Notes: generated by a model not told the origin, from the sequence alone. DNA of 64,000 bases from Platynereis dumerilii (GCA_026936325.1 JAPTHN010000003.1:60415192-60479191); one strand, 5' to 3'; positions 35,901 to 48,800 are shown, counted from the stretch's first letter. A program made the numbers and translations.

Positions 35901-38900
35901 TTTGAATTTGTGCTATTAACTTTTCTCCCAGACCTCATAAGACTTGCAAAGATTTTGAATTTTGAAAAACCTTACAAACGGTGTAGAGCCCTATGATTCC
36001 CAACCCTCCTACTCCCTTGGGGTGACCCCAGCTGGTGGCTGGATACGGCTAGGCCGGTGACGTTCACCAGTCTTTTTTAATTTCAGATAGAGCATATCAA
36101 TCTTGTCATGGATAACGAAACATCGCGCTCCAAAGGATTCGGATTTGTCACAGTGAGTAAATTCAGTTGTTATCTAGCAAAAGCACTCAAGGCCAGGGCC
36201 TTCTATCCTTCTCTTTACAGATCGAAGACCTGAAATTAATTAGAAATCATGAAACAGGTAGATCTCAGGGCTATGGATTCGTCTCAGTAAGTATCACCTT
36301 TGTATGTCCCTGCTGCTTATTGCTTTGCCGCATCCCTCCCTTTGCTCTAAGGTTCATTGCATCTAAGGTGTTCATTATGCCTCAGATATTATGCCTCCTA
36401 AGTACTTGACTGTCACACATCTTCTTGGGTAATCGGTATCTTATATTGGTATCTTATAAGGCAATTAGAATCTAAGGTTCTTACAGAATTCCTATTTCCC
36501 TGAGAACTGGGAATTAAAATTTGTTCAAACAGTTAAATTATTGAAATACTGAGGTGTAGTGAGAACACTTGCCTTTGAAGTGAGATTTCTATGAGGTAAT
36601 GTACTATTGACTCTTAAGCACTTTGACTCTGAGGTACTTTACCTCTTAGGTACTTTACCTCTGTGGTACTTTACCTCTGTGGTACTTTACCTCTGTGGTA
36701 CTCTACCTCTGTGGTACTCTACCTCTGTGTACTCTACCTCTGTGGTACTCTACCTCTGTGGTACTTTACCTCTTAGGTACTTAGCCTCTGTGGTATTTTG
36801 CCTCTGGTTCTTTACCTCTTAGGTACTTTACCTCTTAGGCACTTTACCTCTTAGGTACTTTACCTCTTAGGTACTTTACCTCTTCGGTACTTTACCTCTT
36901 AGGGTCTTTACTTCTAAGGTACTCTTTAAACTGTCAGGTTTGGCTATGGCTGATTCAACGGCTGTGAAACTCCTTCAACTCCAGATATTCTGAGAGTTCA
37001 TCCACTAATAATTTTGTGTTGGGACTGTCTGTTTGCACCATATGACTGTATACTGCCTAGAAATATCTTTGAGTAGCTCTTGTATTTATATAACTACATA
37101 GTTCAGATTGAATAAGTGCCTTTGCCACTGTAAAAAATAGCTTGAAAAGTGCTTTAACAAGAATTCTGTCTATATAGCTCTCTCTAACTCTTTGTAATTT
37201 AAGTTATTTAACACACACTTAGTTCTTGGACTATGCTGTAAAGCCTGTTGTCTCACTGAGTAAATGCACTAAACTAGCGTCGACTATCTCTTTACTGTCT
37301 TCATGAATTTTAATGTGAAGGTGACCTGAACTGACTACATGTATAGTAGCGGGAGATAGCCAGTCTTTGTTAAATTTTGGATTCTTTGCGATTGTCTCGT
37401 AGAACTGTCTAAAGTATATCAAGTAATGATACAACATGTACAAGTTGTATGCAGTTTGTTTGACTTTCGATGATATCATAATAATCAAAATATATTTCTC
37501 AAAGGCTGGCTTTATTGTTATTAAATTGTTTATAGATCTATAGACGTGTTCTCTTAATAGATAAATTGGTCAATCGTACAATTTACTGACTGTGACTGTG
37601 TAATTCATTTATTTGTAAAGTGCACCTAATTGGTTGTAAATCATTAAATGAATTGTTGTCAATTGCACCGAGGTTATGCTAGTGTGTAATGTAAAGTGTA
37701 TGGGGGTATTTTATGTGTATTTTAATAGATATATCAATAAACATAGTGTATGAGGCACTTGACATGGGTTAGTTTTGAAGATGTCATATACAACACTTAA
37801 AAACTATGTTATTAACTGGAAAAATAGTATTAACACATTAACTGTTTCCATGATTTTTGCTGAAGGTGTAGAGCTTAGTTGTTTGTGAGAATTGAATTGA
37901 AGACACCAGTGTGATTTTGCTAACAATCTCTGTAGCAGTACTTATAATTTGCATGCGGTATGTGTGATTTTAAAATTTTGGTTTTGATTGGCAATTACAA
38001 GGTGTGACCAGGTGTCAGATTTGGCTACTGGTATTACAGTTGCTCACAGCCCACTGCCCTGCAAGTCCTCTTGTGGTCCGCTCTTACCGTTACACAAACA
38101 CTTATGCCCCTTTCACACAGCCAAGAGTAACCCAAGAGTGCCTTGGCAAGAGTAAAATTCAGAAATCATGAATTAACTCCCAGAGTATAGCTTTTTACTC
38201 CCAGAGTGAAAATTTTGCTCCCAGAGTGAAAGTTGACACTCCCAGAGCAAAAATTGATGCTCCCAGAGCAAATATTTCACTCTCAGATCAATTCCATACT
38301 CTCAGAAAATTTTAAACTGTTCAAAATGTTCCAAGAGTTTTCCACGAGTGTGGCAATGATCTGGGAGCATCTTATGTTACTCTGAGAGCGAAATTTTCAC
38401 TCTTGAGAGTGAAAACTATGCTCTGGGAGTGAATTCACGATTTCTCACAGTTTGCTCTTGCCAACATACTCTTGTCAAAGTCTTGTCTGTGTGAATGGGG
38501 CTTAAGACTACAAGGTAGGCCACTCTGTGATCCAGCCAGCCTCTCTCTGCTAAAGTGCTATGATAATGAGTGCAGACAGCACAGGCACAGGCCCAGGCCT
38601 GAACTTGTATAACTTGTCGCTAGTATATTCAAAGGTGTCATGCTTTGGCTGGGTCTGCTTACTTCTTCTGGACAGAAATAGGTCACTTTTGAACTTGGCC
38701 AATTAGAGAAGTTCTTGCAAATATATAACTTTTGAAAGAATACTTCTGATTGGCTGAATCCTAGAATGATATATTTTCTGTCCAGTTGATGTTAGCTGGC
38801 TCAGTAAGAGCATGGTGCCTTTTAATTCACGAGTGTCAAGTAAAGAAAAAGGCTGTTTTAGGCTTGGGCCTCTGAGGAGGTCTGGATGTGGGAGAGTTTC

Positions 38901-41900
38901 CTAGAAGATGCCTACCTTGTACTGTTGTGTTTGATTTCTAAAAGTTGAACATCAGTTAAAAGAGTTTGACAGTGCAGACAAGGGTTGTTGACTTGTGAAC
39001 TATTGTGATGCCTGTGGATTTTGGTTGAGTTGTTTTGACTTCTTGTTAATATTATGTCAATATTATGATGGTTTTGCAATGGTACAGGAGTTGGTGTAGC
39101 ACTTGCAAAATACTGCATTTTAGTTTTAACTTAAGGCACAGTTTGCGTTGACAGCATTTCCAAAAAGAAATTATTCTAAGCTCTTACATGTCATGTCACC
39201 TGGATCTGTGTTTGAAGCAGTTTCATCCAATTACTGTATCGTCCTAATGAGCCAACAACAGTGCTTCAATACAGGATGTAAATCCCAAATCATCGTCTAT
39301 CCATGAAATTATAATGGTTGATTGATCATAGTTGAAATACGCAGAAAAGTTGATCTTATTTATATGTGGACTGCAGTTACGTAATGCAGTATTTTGTAAG
39401 CTTTGCCGATCTCTGAAATGCGTCACATGATTTATATACTTCATTACTTTGAAACTTATTTTCTAAATCAAAATGGTGTTGGGTGTCAGCCAGTCATGAT
39501 TATTTATTTTGACAAATTTTGACAACTAGGGAGAGAGAATGCGGAATCTGTGGATCCATTCTCAACACCTAAACATGAAACATCCTTATCATAAATATAA
39601 AATATTTGTCCAGGAGTCGGCAGTGGTGTTATTTTAGCGGATCTTATGACGTTGTGATTGATTTCAGTTCCACAATGCAGAGGATGCAAAGAAAGCCCTG
39701 GAACAGTTGAACGGTTTTGAATTAGCCGGACGCCCAATGAAGGTTGGTCATGTGACGGAACGAACGGGAGAGACGCAAGGGACGTCGTTACTGGACAGTG
39801 ACGAGATGGACAGGGCTGGGATAGATCTTGGTGCTACAGGGCGACTGCAGCTTATGGCCAAACTAGCTGAGGGTATGTATTTTCTAAAAAATTCTCAAGG
39901 CAGTCTTCAATTTTATTTGAGCTGAATAGACAGTCCTCAAACTTGGACCCAAGGATAGAAATTGTTCTAAAATGGATAACTAATGATTATCAATATAACA
40001 AAAATTGACATACATAAAGAAAATTTTAAATTCAACTTTTGAATAAGATGTCAATTAACAGAATTTGACTGTAGTATCTATTGAGTAAAAATAACAATGG
40101 TGTGATTTTCAGAGTATAAATCAAAATTACCTTTATTTTTAATTAAAAATTTGTAAAAAATAGTATGGCATTTTGGCTTCTTATTCAATATGCCCACACA
40201 AGAATTTTTTAACCAGGTATATTTGTTTCTCTTCGTTCCAGGCACTGGATTTGAAATACCTCAGGTGGCTGCAAATGCCCTCAACATGAACCCCCAGGCA
40301 CAACAAGCTGCAGCAGCGCCCCCTATAGCCACGCAGTGCTTCATGTTATCAAACATGTTTGATCCTGCCAAGTAAGTCTTGTTTCGGCCTTGATGTCGCT
40401 TAATTGATACAGATCTAGTTAAAATTGATTTAATGTGGTTATCGCGAAGAAATTAAAATATTTAGAAGCTTGAGTTGTATCTTTGAGTCTTGACTTCTAT
40501 AGCTTTCATATCGGGTAATGTTAAATTGTTTAGATGAAGATAATTCTATGTCCCGGTAGTGCTTGAACTGGTTACGTTTAATACAATATTGGTTGGCTTA
40601 CCGAATGGTGCTTCGCCAGGTTTACTTAGGGGGTGAGCTATCCTCTGACGGAGTACTACTGAACTGCTTCAGCATAGTGTTCAAAGTACTCAAGGTTCCC
40701 TGAAGTACTCAAGGTTCCCTGAAATCTATTTTCTGGCAGTAACTGTTCATGTGTCGTGGAAATCGCCAGTATTGTCAATACAGTGCAACCTCTTTATTTC
40801 GCGGTCCTCGGGAAACATACCTTGGCTCCCGCGATATATCAGAGGTCCTCTCTATTTCGCGGTCAACTGCGATGCCCCCTAGCGTGCATGCCGGCGACGT
40901 TCCGGTTGAGCGATCGCGGCCGTCATTGCAAGATTAGCAGCTGCTGAATGTATAGATCTATAGAGTGTCTTGATTACAGACATGTATTCTACAATAACTG
41001 GATTGATTTAATTGCCGGATTGCTATTAATTTGTCTGCTGTTACTTTGTGACATTCATTGAATGTGGAGCTCAGAGGTGTGAAGTGTAATTGTCTACTAA
41101 TTGTGCTTATTGCTATTAGGTCTTTCAATAGCATGGGCACTGCAGGTCTTTCAACAATAGGCCTATTCAATGCAACTTTTCTGCCTAATTAAAGTAATTT
41201 GGACTATATATATTTGGTTGTTTCAATAGATTTATCATCTTATCACACTGCAAATAAAGTCTGCAATATATATATCCATACTTCAAATCCCGACAATTAA
41301 AGGAATACATTATATTTAGCTAGGCCTATGTTGTGCCAATTGATAGACTCTTGACATCTTGTAGAGCTATCCACCTCTTTTGTCTCTCAATTGCCATTAC
41401 CATAACAAAGTTGAACCCCTTAATTACCCCCTGTGAAGCTCTGCAACTATCAATTGGCATCAAGCAAAGACAATGCCTTTGATTGAACACTTCAAAAATA
41501 GAACTTGAACTGCTGCTGCTCAGTGCTGCTGGTGTCAGCTCTGCTATGCAAGCAAATGCAGTGGAGCGCGGCGATGCGTGATGATGTAATTCAAGCCCTT
41601 TGAAGTGCCTGCTGATACTTTGGGGGACATGAGGGCATCGCGAATAAGGGAGGTTCGCGATATAAAGAGGCGCGATATAAGGAGGCTGCACTGTATTTGT
41701 GATGCCAATTGGCTTTAGATATACAGTGGTCCCTGCCATGAACGACCTCTTATTAAGCGACCAGACCCCCTTGTACGACCACAGACTCTCTGCATTAACG
41801 TTTTTCTTCATAAATATCACCCCAATAAGCGACCAACCTGTCTAACGCGACCAACGACCGCCAATTTGGTCAAATTTGGTTGATTTCATCCTCTTAAGCG

Positions 41901-44136
41901 ACCAAGAAACGACCATTAAAAGACCAAAACCTGTAAAGAAGCTACGAAGATTTTGCGGCCAATTAAGTGAGGCAATCTGACATTGCAAATTAGACATAGT
42001 CAATTCAACTCAATTGGCAATTGGGATAGATTAATGAGCTGTTTAATCAATTACAAAGTGCATGACAAGTTGTATTTCAATTAAGAGTTTACCAATTGTG
42101 TCTCTAATATAAATCATTAATTGATTGATTGCACTTTTATGTGCAAGGTTAATGAAAGGGTAATTATATAACAACCTCCCTAACAATATTAAATTGATCC
42201 AACCAAAACTAACATTCAAAAGAGCTGTAAAAACTATCTCAAAACCAAATCACACCAAAAAGAAAATAGCAATTTCCTATTTTACTGATATATCAGCAGC
42301 ACCTGTACTATCCCTGCACAAATACTCCATCGGTACCATCATATATATCACCATAAAATCCATATAATGTTATTACCAATTCATGCCATTTACCACTGGA
42401 CCACAATGGAAATAAGTTTCAACTTTATTGTGCCATCCAGGGTCTCATTATGTATATATATTATATTTAATAGACCAAATAAATAAATTAATTAATCAAT
42501 CAATACATGATTGCTGTGAAAATACAATAGGCAGCAATAATTTTCCGTTTTTTTACTCGTAGTACCAGAGCAAGCCATCAGATTAGCCCCACACAATATA
42601 ATGCATGTTCAAGGCTTTTAGTTGTCATAAGTTAAGGTCGCACACAAACACTCTTTGTCATTCAGGGTATTTGAAGAAAGTATAGGACCTTACGACCACC
42701 TCTCTAATCAAGGAAAATCCTTTATGGCGACACCATGTCTATCTGTGTGTTTGTCTTAGAAGCTGAACACAAAAAAGACCAATTAATAAATTCTAAATGG
42801 TCATCATCATCAAATCATACTTAACAGGAGTCAATGTTTTCACTTTTACAAGTCGAAAATCATAATTGCTATTTCTATTTCACCCTGTCAGTCAATTGGC
42901 ATTACATAAGAGTTCAAATGCCATGTAGGCCTACTTGATGAAGCCCAGCAGCACTAATTCAAGTTAATAATCAACTCTTGCTCCACAAGAAAGAAGCTTT
43001 GTATTCCATTAATGTAAAACGTAAATGGATGACAATGGTCTCTCCGTGAGGTGTAGGCCAATAAATTTCTTCAATGCAGGATAAAAAAAAAAACATTTTT
43101 ACATCTATATTTTATTGATATCTTAGTTTGTATTAGATAAAGGTAAAGTTCAGGCATACATTTCAGGTTGTATCAACTATCTTACTCAATTATTTGACCA
43201 TCTAAGTTCTATTTTTAAGATTCTTTAACGTGTGGAGAGACCGACTGGCATACCCCCCCGCAAGAGACCGCACCCCCACGAGAGACCGCCTGACTCTTGC
43301 AGAAGGGGCGGTCTCATAACGCAGGGACCACTGTAATCACTCTAATCATGAGCCATCCCTTTATTCCTGTGTTAAAGATTGTTATATATATAAATGAATA
43401 AAAACTTTTTTCCTTGCAGTGAGACGACAATGAACTGGGAGCAAGAAATAAAAGACGATGTGATAGAAGAATGCAACAAACATGGAGGAATCCTGCACAT
43501 ATACGTAGACAAGGCTTCGCCCCAGGGTAATGTCTATGTCAAGTGTCCCACCATCACTGCAGCTGTCGCCTCAGTACAGGGTTTACATGGAAGGTGGTTT
43601 GCAGGTAAACATCTTTGAATATTTGTTACTTACCTTGTATACTTACGGTAATGTTACTTGTGCACGGGCCCAAGCCTGCTGCCTCTGTAAATCATGTTCA
43701 ATTGTTAGTTTGTAAATTTAATATGAGCCCCAGAAAAGTCAAAGCTTTATCTGGCTTGGACCTTTGATGTTAAAAAGACAAATGAATATTAAAATGAAGT
43801 GTGAAATATGATGACAAGAAACATTACATGAAATTTAGTATTATGGAGAAAAGAAAAGGTGGAATTGAACTCAATTGATAACGATTTGAATAACTGTGTC
43901 AAATGATTATGTGATTCATGTCACCGATGTCTCAAGTAATTATGTGCTTTTCTTTTGCAGGCAAAGTCATCACTGCAGCATACGTCCCATTGCCAAATTA
44001 CCACACGTTATTTCCTGATGCCGTTCGATTGACGCAACTCCTTTTCCCCTCGAGTCAAGCAGTGCCGGGAGCGGGCATGTTGGGAGGAATGAGTAATTTA
44101 GGATTGGCCATGCCTGGAATTGGATTCGCGGGCTGA
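29927..44136 (+). CDS. RBM39: RBM39 (CAPER-alpha) ortholog, splicing factor with RS domain, two RRMs and UHM
   Basis: Nuclear U2AF65-related splicing factor and transcription coactivator. Coding exons: 29927-29980, 32567-32628, 33060-33101, 33248-33541, 34044-34167, 34676-34966, then either 36087-36152 or 36221-36286, then 39668-39872, 40242-40371, 43420-43604, 43961-44136. All junctions are GT-AG and phases agree, giving 1629 nt and 542 aa with one exon 7 (human about 530). The N-terminus MAEDFDIEALLEAPY matches the vertebrate start. An RS/RD/RE domain covers about residues 25-150. RRM1 is about 168-245 (VFCMQL, KGISYVEF). RRM2 is about 264-340 (LYVGSL; RNP1 comes from exon 7). The UHM begins near 430 and has the RWF form of the R-x-F motif. 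A tttcag acceptor lies just before the ATG, so an upstream non-coding exon is expected but was not identified. The C-terminus carries an extra Gly/Met-rich tail. Family assignment is certain from the sequence; expression is inferred. Confidence 0.96.
33556..33640 (+). mobile_element. SINE family A fragment in RBM39 intron 4
   Basis: Diverged 3' body: 'accaagtgcatagattcaga' then 'acgtaaagccccaatcat'. Much older or more decayed than the copy at 62658. Confidence 0.55.
35101..35396. repeat. Possible mariner-like remnant in RBM39 intron 6
   Basis: A left end cagggtgtcccataattta and an imperfect inverted partner, ctctataggacaccac, near 35394. The inverted repeat is short and imperfect, so this is tentative. 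Confidence 0.3.
36087..36152 (+). CDS. RBM39: RBM39 alternative exon 7a (RRM2 segment)
   Basis: This 66-nt phase-0 exon sits between tttcag and gtgagt. It encodes 22 residues starting IEHINLVMDNE and ending SRSKGFGFVT, the beta2-beta3 part of RRM2. With the next exon's Phe it completes RNP1 as KGFGFVTF. It is the closer match to the RNP1 consensus because it keeps the basic first residue. Only 68 nt separate its donor from the acceptor of exon 7b, which encodes the same segment. Using both in one transcript would stay in frame but duplicate a strand-loop-strand within the RRM. Confidence 0.9.
36221..36286 (+). CDS. RBM39: RBM39 alternative exon 7b (RRM2 segment)
   Basis: This second 66-nt phase-0 exon sits between ctctttacag and gtaagt. 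It encodes IEDLKLIRNHETGRSQGYGFVS, except that the last residue directly precedes the donor. It aligns without gaps to exon 7a and to human RBM39 at the same place. It keeps the vertebrate-like HETGRS turn but has Gln instead of Lys at the start of RNP1 (QGYGFVSF after joining). Both splice sites are strong and the frame is intact, so it is unlikely to be a dead duplicate. Confidence 0.88.
36615..36925 (+). repeat. 16-bp minisatellite in RBM39 intron after exon 7b
   Basis: About 19 units of the type ggtactttacctctgt, with a 'cttaggtac' variant dominating the right half. It starts about 330 bp downstream of the exon 7b donor. Confidence 0.9.
38106..38501. mobile_element. MITE in RBM39 intron 7
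   Basis: Inverted ends gcccctttcacacagccaag and the complement of gccccattcacacagacaag, with 'ttggcaagag' inside both. The interior is rich in 'ctcccagagt' repeats. It is flanked by TTAT and TTAA, a possible piggyBac-type TTAA site with one change. Confidence 0.7.
40781..41693. mobile_element. Tc1/mariner (pogo-like) non-autonomous element, RBM39 intron 9
   Basis: Inverted ends are cagtgcaacctctttat and the complement of cagtgcagcctccttat. TA flanks both sides (40779-40780, 41694-41695). 'tcgcggtc' and 'cgcgatata' motifs repeat inside the ends. No transposase frame. Confidence 0.82.
41724..43333. mobile_element. Tc1/mariner (pogo-like) non-autonomous element, RBM39 intron 9
   Basis: Inverted ends cagtggtccctgc, with TA at 41722-41723 and 43334-43335. 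Subterminal 'agcgacca' motifs occur on the left and 'gagagaccg' motifs on the right. It lies 30 bp from the previous element. Confidence 0.82.
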
Positions 44137-45125
44137 TGTAGCTTTAACAAACGAGCATTGTGAAGACCTATTTGAAAGACTGTCAGTTCATTTGTATTCA
44201 AAATACTGATTCGGAAAATCTTAACGACATAGCAGTCGATGTGATGATGTGATCTGTTGTATCGACTGCGAAATTTTGTTTTGACTTCGAAGTTTGTGAC
44301 GAAATTACTTCAGAAACATGAAAATTGCACTTAGGGAAGTTCTCATATTTATTCTGTAAGATCTATGGGATTTTGGTGGATTGTAAATTTTGATGAATTC
44401 TTCGAAAAGCGTGCAATTCCGCTTCAGAAGTCACTAAAAATGGACATACCAACTTCAAATTGATTGCAATTTAATTGCAGATTTGTTGATAAATGTTTGT
44501 CAAGACGAAAGTACCGGTAATCAGAAAATGAAAAGTTAGTATTGCTGCATCATATTTTCATAAACCTCTTGAGAAACTCTTTTAAGGTGCTACTCTTGAG
44601 TCCTGGCATGGTTATAAGTTCAGTTAACTTCAAATTTTGTTTTTGCTTCAAAGTTGTTTAGAAATAAGAGTGAAACTTTCAATTTGCTTGAGTGTTACAG
44701 ATGTTATCGAGATGTGTATGATTTTAATCAGCAGACCAGTTGATGGCACTTTTAATTGTAAATAATAGAAGTAGTTTTGAAAATAGATTGGATCAGATTC
44801 ATCACATTGCTCAAAGATGTATCAGTATATATCAATCGGTGACACCACGTTGTCATTAAAATGACTTCAAATGACTTTGAAATGTTAAGAAAATGCAGGA
44901 AGTATACGGTTTACTTTCATAAACGCTTAAGATACAGATTGGTAAGGCTAATCGTTTGTTGTGTGTCCCAACTCAGGTTTTTCTGTTGAATATTCATGAA
45001 ATTGATACAAGTGTAATTCGGCAATTGCACTACTTTTTGTTGATTTGGGCAATGGGGGTCTAATTTTATACTTGCACGAAAAATGAAATTGTTCTATCAT
45101 TTGCTTTATATGTAAATAAATAAGG
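44137..45125 (+). other. RBM39: RBM39 3'UTR with poly(A) signal
   Basis: About 1 kb of AT-rich sequence follows the TGA, with no continuing reading frame. A canonical AATAAA lies at 45115-45120 and is the likely poly(A) signal. The end point is an inference. Confidence 0.55.
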
Positions 45126-45820
45126 TATATATAATGAGTCATGACTTGAGATGTGTTTCCTTCTACTGTTTATTGCTGTATGAGTTATTTGAAGTGTCTT
45201 CTCAAAGAAAGATTCAGAAGTGTCTAGGTGGCTCTGAGCCTCATGCTGAGGTTAAGCGTCAAGCTTTGGGGGAAGGCTGTTCTGTATGGATCTGGTGGCT
45301 GAATGGTTACGGCTACTCTACATCAGCCATTTTGGCGTTCAATATAATTTTCAGATTTTGACTTTGGTCAGATCCAGATGAAATGGCTTTTGGAAGTTCA
45401 AGGATTTTGTGTACAGATGGGGAAATTTTTTTTTTGCGATTTGTCTTCGGTACCAGTCAGCCAGCTTTCTGAGGGTGTTTTGAAAGCTTGCATTGACACG
45501 GGGCATTTCCAAACTTTTTACTTGCCCAATTGTCTGAGGGACAGTACTGTTTTGCATTCTCTTTCAACTCCGACAACGTTGAGGAGTGCGAGGGTCGTAA
45601 GGGAGGGCGCATCTGGAGCTATCTGGTCATGAACAGAAACAATAAATGACCCGTGTAGAGTTAAAGTTATTTTTAAAAAATGGATACACTGCCTTTGGAA
45701 CTCTGCATTCCATTTGGAGCCATCAGAAGTCAGAACCCAACAGAAAACATTCTTTTTAGTGTCAGCAATTAACACTAGGTGTAGTCAGTTGGGCTGCATC
45801 CCTGGTGTCAAAAAAGAAGC
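45126..45820. other. RBM39-C5orf22 intergenic gap
   Basis: 700 bp between the RBM39 poly(A) signal and the C5orf22 start codon, both on the plus strand. It must hold the C5orf22 promoter and 5'UTR, but no TATA or CpG-rich block is evident. Confidence 0.5.
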
Positions 45821-48800
45821 ATGGCAGCTGCAAAGTTATCAAATTTGGGAAGGAAAAGGAAGAAATATTTGAAATTGCCTGTCCATGTGGTGGAAAACCA
45901 CAATGAGGTAAAACCGAGTGATAGGTTAATATCCTGGGATCATTTCTAGTAGCCTTTTATGGAGTGTCATTGCTTGGGAATACAATTTAATAAGGGAATG
46001 CAGGGCATTTTTAAATTTCATTCATTCTTTCACAGCTTTTCACATGTTTCAATTTCACTTGCATGGTTTGCTGAACTTCACTGTTGAATGAGCAAGAATA
46101 AGACTTGTCAAAGATCTGGAGAGATCCTATACAGAAGTGTTTATAAGCTTTTATACAATTTTGCTACTCGGTGGAAATAGAAATTTTTCGTCTTGGGAGC
46201 TCTTGGCTGGTGTGCAGCGGCAGCGGTGTGCTGTTCCAAATTTTTAAAGGGGAAAAATGCCTAGTATGCCTATAATTTTGGCTAATGTTACCTGGAGGAC
46301 TGATAAACTGTCATTAGGGGAGCTGCAGCAAGGAAGAGCTCCCCCTGTTTTCTGATTAAGAGAGCTCAGCTGTAATTAGATTTATTAAAAATTGACACCC
46401 GACATATGGCATACAGTGTAGAGCAACTTACTGAGTAAGCCAAAACCTCTCTATTCAGCCATTTGCTTTAATTGATCTACATGCTCCAGCCAGGTGTAAA
46501 TGGCTAGTTGTTGACAGCTATACGGTAATTGATACTTATTGTAGAGTGACGTAAATAGCATTGTGGTGCTGAATATGGCTGCCTGGCTGCATACTCTCCG
46601 AGGAGTTGAGAAAGGCTCATGCTTGAACAGCTGGCCTGCCATAGGTGTAATTGTACAATCTGTTGAGATGGACATTGTCTGACTACCTCCATCTCGACAG
46701 ACTACTATTCCACCCTCTCCCTTTTCAAATCTCAATATCATCAATCAACCCTCGTTAGTGACCAGGCAGTCTTAGAACTGGCCTAGTAGAGGGCTGCACT
46801 TCAACTATCAATTTGTTTGGTCGCGGCACTTTATTTTTAGATACTCCCGTACATCCATCGTGCTATTGGAGCTGGATACTTACCTTTTGAAAAAGTTGCG
46901 ATGGTACACCTCGACTCCCATCCAGATATGCTGATTGCTCATGAAATGCATGCTCAGGATTCTTTTGATAAGGAGAAGTTATATGCGTAAGTTGGTTTAT
47001 GTGTAATGTTTGATTTGATTTTATGAATGGTAAGTCATTGATAACACTGCTAGAGCTTAAAAAAGCGTAATATCCAGACAATAACTAATTGTTCTGCAGA
47101 CATGATTTCTTGTAAACAAAAATTATGTAAGTGTCCAAAGAGATTTAGAAATTTCCAGATGAGGAGATTGCCGAATTCTACCCATTTTCTGACATTAAGA
47201 AAATGACTGGCGGCCAACCTTTATAATTAAAAAAAATTTGTGCTACAGCTAAAATTTTGAAATGATTATGTATTTATAAGTTCAATTTTTGGGACTTACA
47301 TCTATCTATAGAGGATATTGCATGCATAATTTCTTAAGAGTCTTTATATTTTTTAATTTATCATATTTGTAGTGAAACAAGTATAGAAAACTGGTTGATG
47401 CCTCTTGTGTTTGCCGGCCACATCGACCGACTGGCATGGATCAAGCCGCCATGGGCAGACCAGATGACTGAGGGATCGCAGAAATTTGTAATAGGACAGA
47501 GTAAAGAAAATGATCACTTAAGGTGGGTGGTTATAAAATCATTATTTGTTCAAATATTGTGTATTAAATTTACTTGTATTTATGCCCTAATTGTTTTGTA
47601 AATGTGTAGAAGCTCACAAGTATGAACTTCTCTGCTCCATATGGGATTGTTTGTAGGCCTAGAGCTTACAAGACTCGGAAGTCATATTAAACTTTAGTGA
47701 TTCTTTCAAATAAAAGTTTAAAGATATTCCTGATTATTTCAAAATCTATTCCTTGTTGTTAGTCTTCAAGATAAAACCAAACTTGGGATGTGATGGTACT
47801 GTAATTCACAATCTGCTTTTCTGTTCACGTAATGTGTTCTTGAATCTTGAGTGTAGATTATCATAGTATGTAATGTGGTTTTTGGCCTTAAAGTTTTAAA
47901 ATTTAATGCTGTTGCCTTATGAATAACAATAGATAATGTTCTGTGTTTTTAGAGTGAACTGCTCGGAAAGCTATTTTCTCAGTGAACTACTGTGGGCTTC
48001 GGAAGAGGACTTATTAGATGCTAAATCTCTGCATTTTAACGTTAAAACAATCAACTATAACACAAACTCTTCTTCAAATTCTGTTGCCAACCTTAATGAA
48101 AGTGGTGAAAGTGGTGTGCCTTGCAAAAAACCAAAGACTGATTCTGGAGATGATTCAGACATTGTTGAGTCTGAAGATCTGCTTCCGAATCTGGAAGAAA
48201 ACAGCTTTATTCTGGATATCGATCTGGACTTCTTCTCCACAATGAATCCGTTCAAAACAATGTACTCCGAAGAGCAATACTCCATGATGAAGCAGCTTTA
48301 TGCATTCGAGGTCCCTGCTTCAAAGAAATTACAGGTATGGTACATCAAACTTTATCAATATTGATGAAAATTCTGGCTCAATCTATATATTTTGTGCGGG
48401 CCTGGGGCCTACCCTGTTCAATCGTAACATCCTAGACCCCAGGTTTAATTGCTGGCCTGGCCCACCTAATTTTGACGGAATTAAGTTTCATCCTGCGCCA
48501 CAACACACTAGTGCACAATTTTTTTTAAAAATTTATACTTGCTTTAATTTTTTTATACTGTCATCACTCTTAGAAATTGTCAAAATTCATGAATATGTTA
48601 TATATGTATATATTGTATTAGCGTCGCGTCATTGTATTAGTACATCCTGGAGTCTTCAGGGCTATTGATTCCATACGAAGGTCTTGCCACCTCCAAAAGC
48701 ATGGAGGATGGTACTAGTATAGCAAGCACACTTCTGCCAGTGCATCCTGTTATTCTGACGATTTCTGTCGTAACAAATTAAACTTTTATTTTTACACAGG

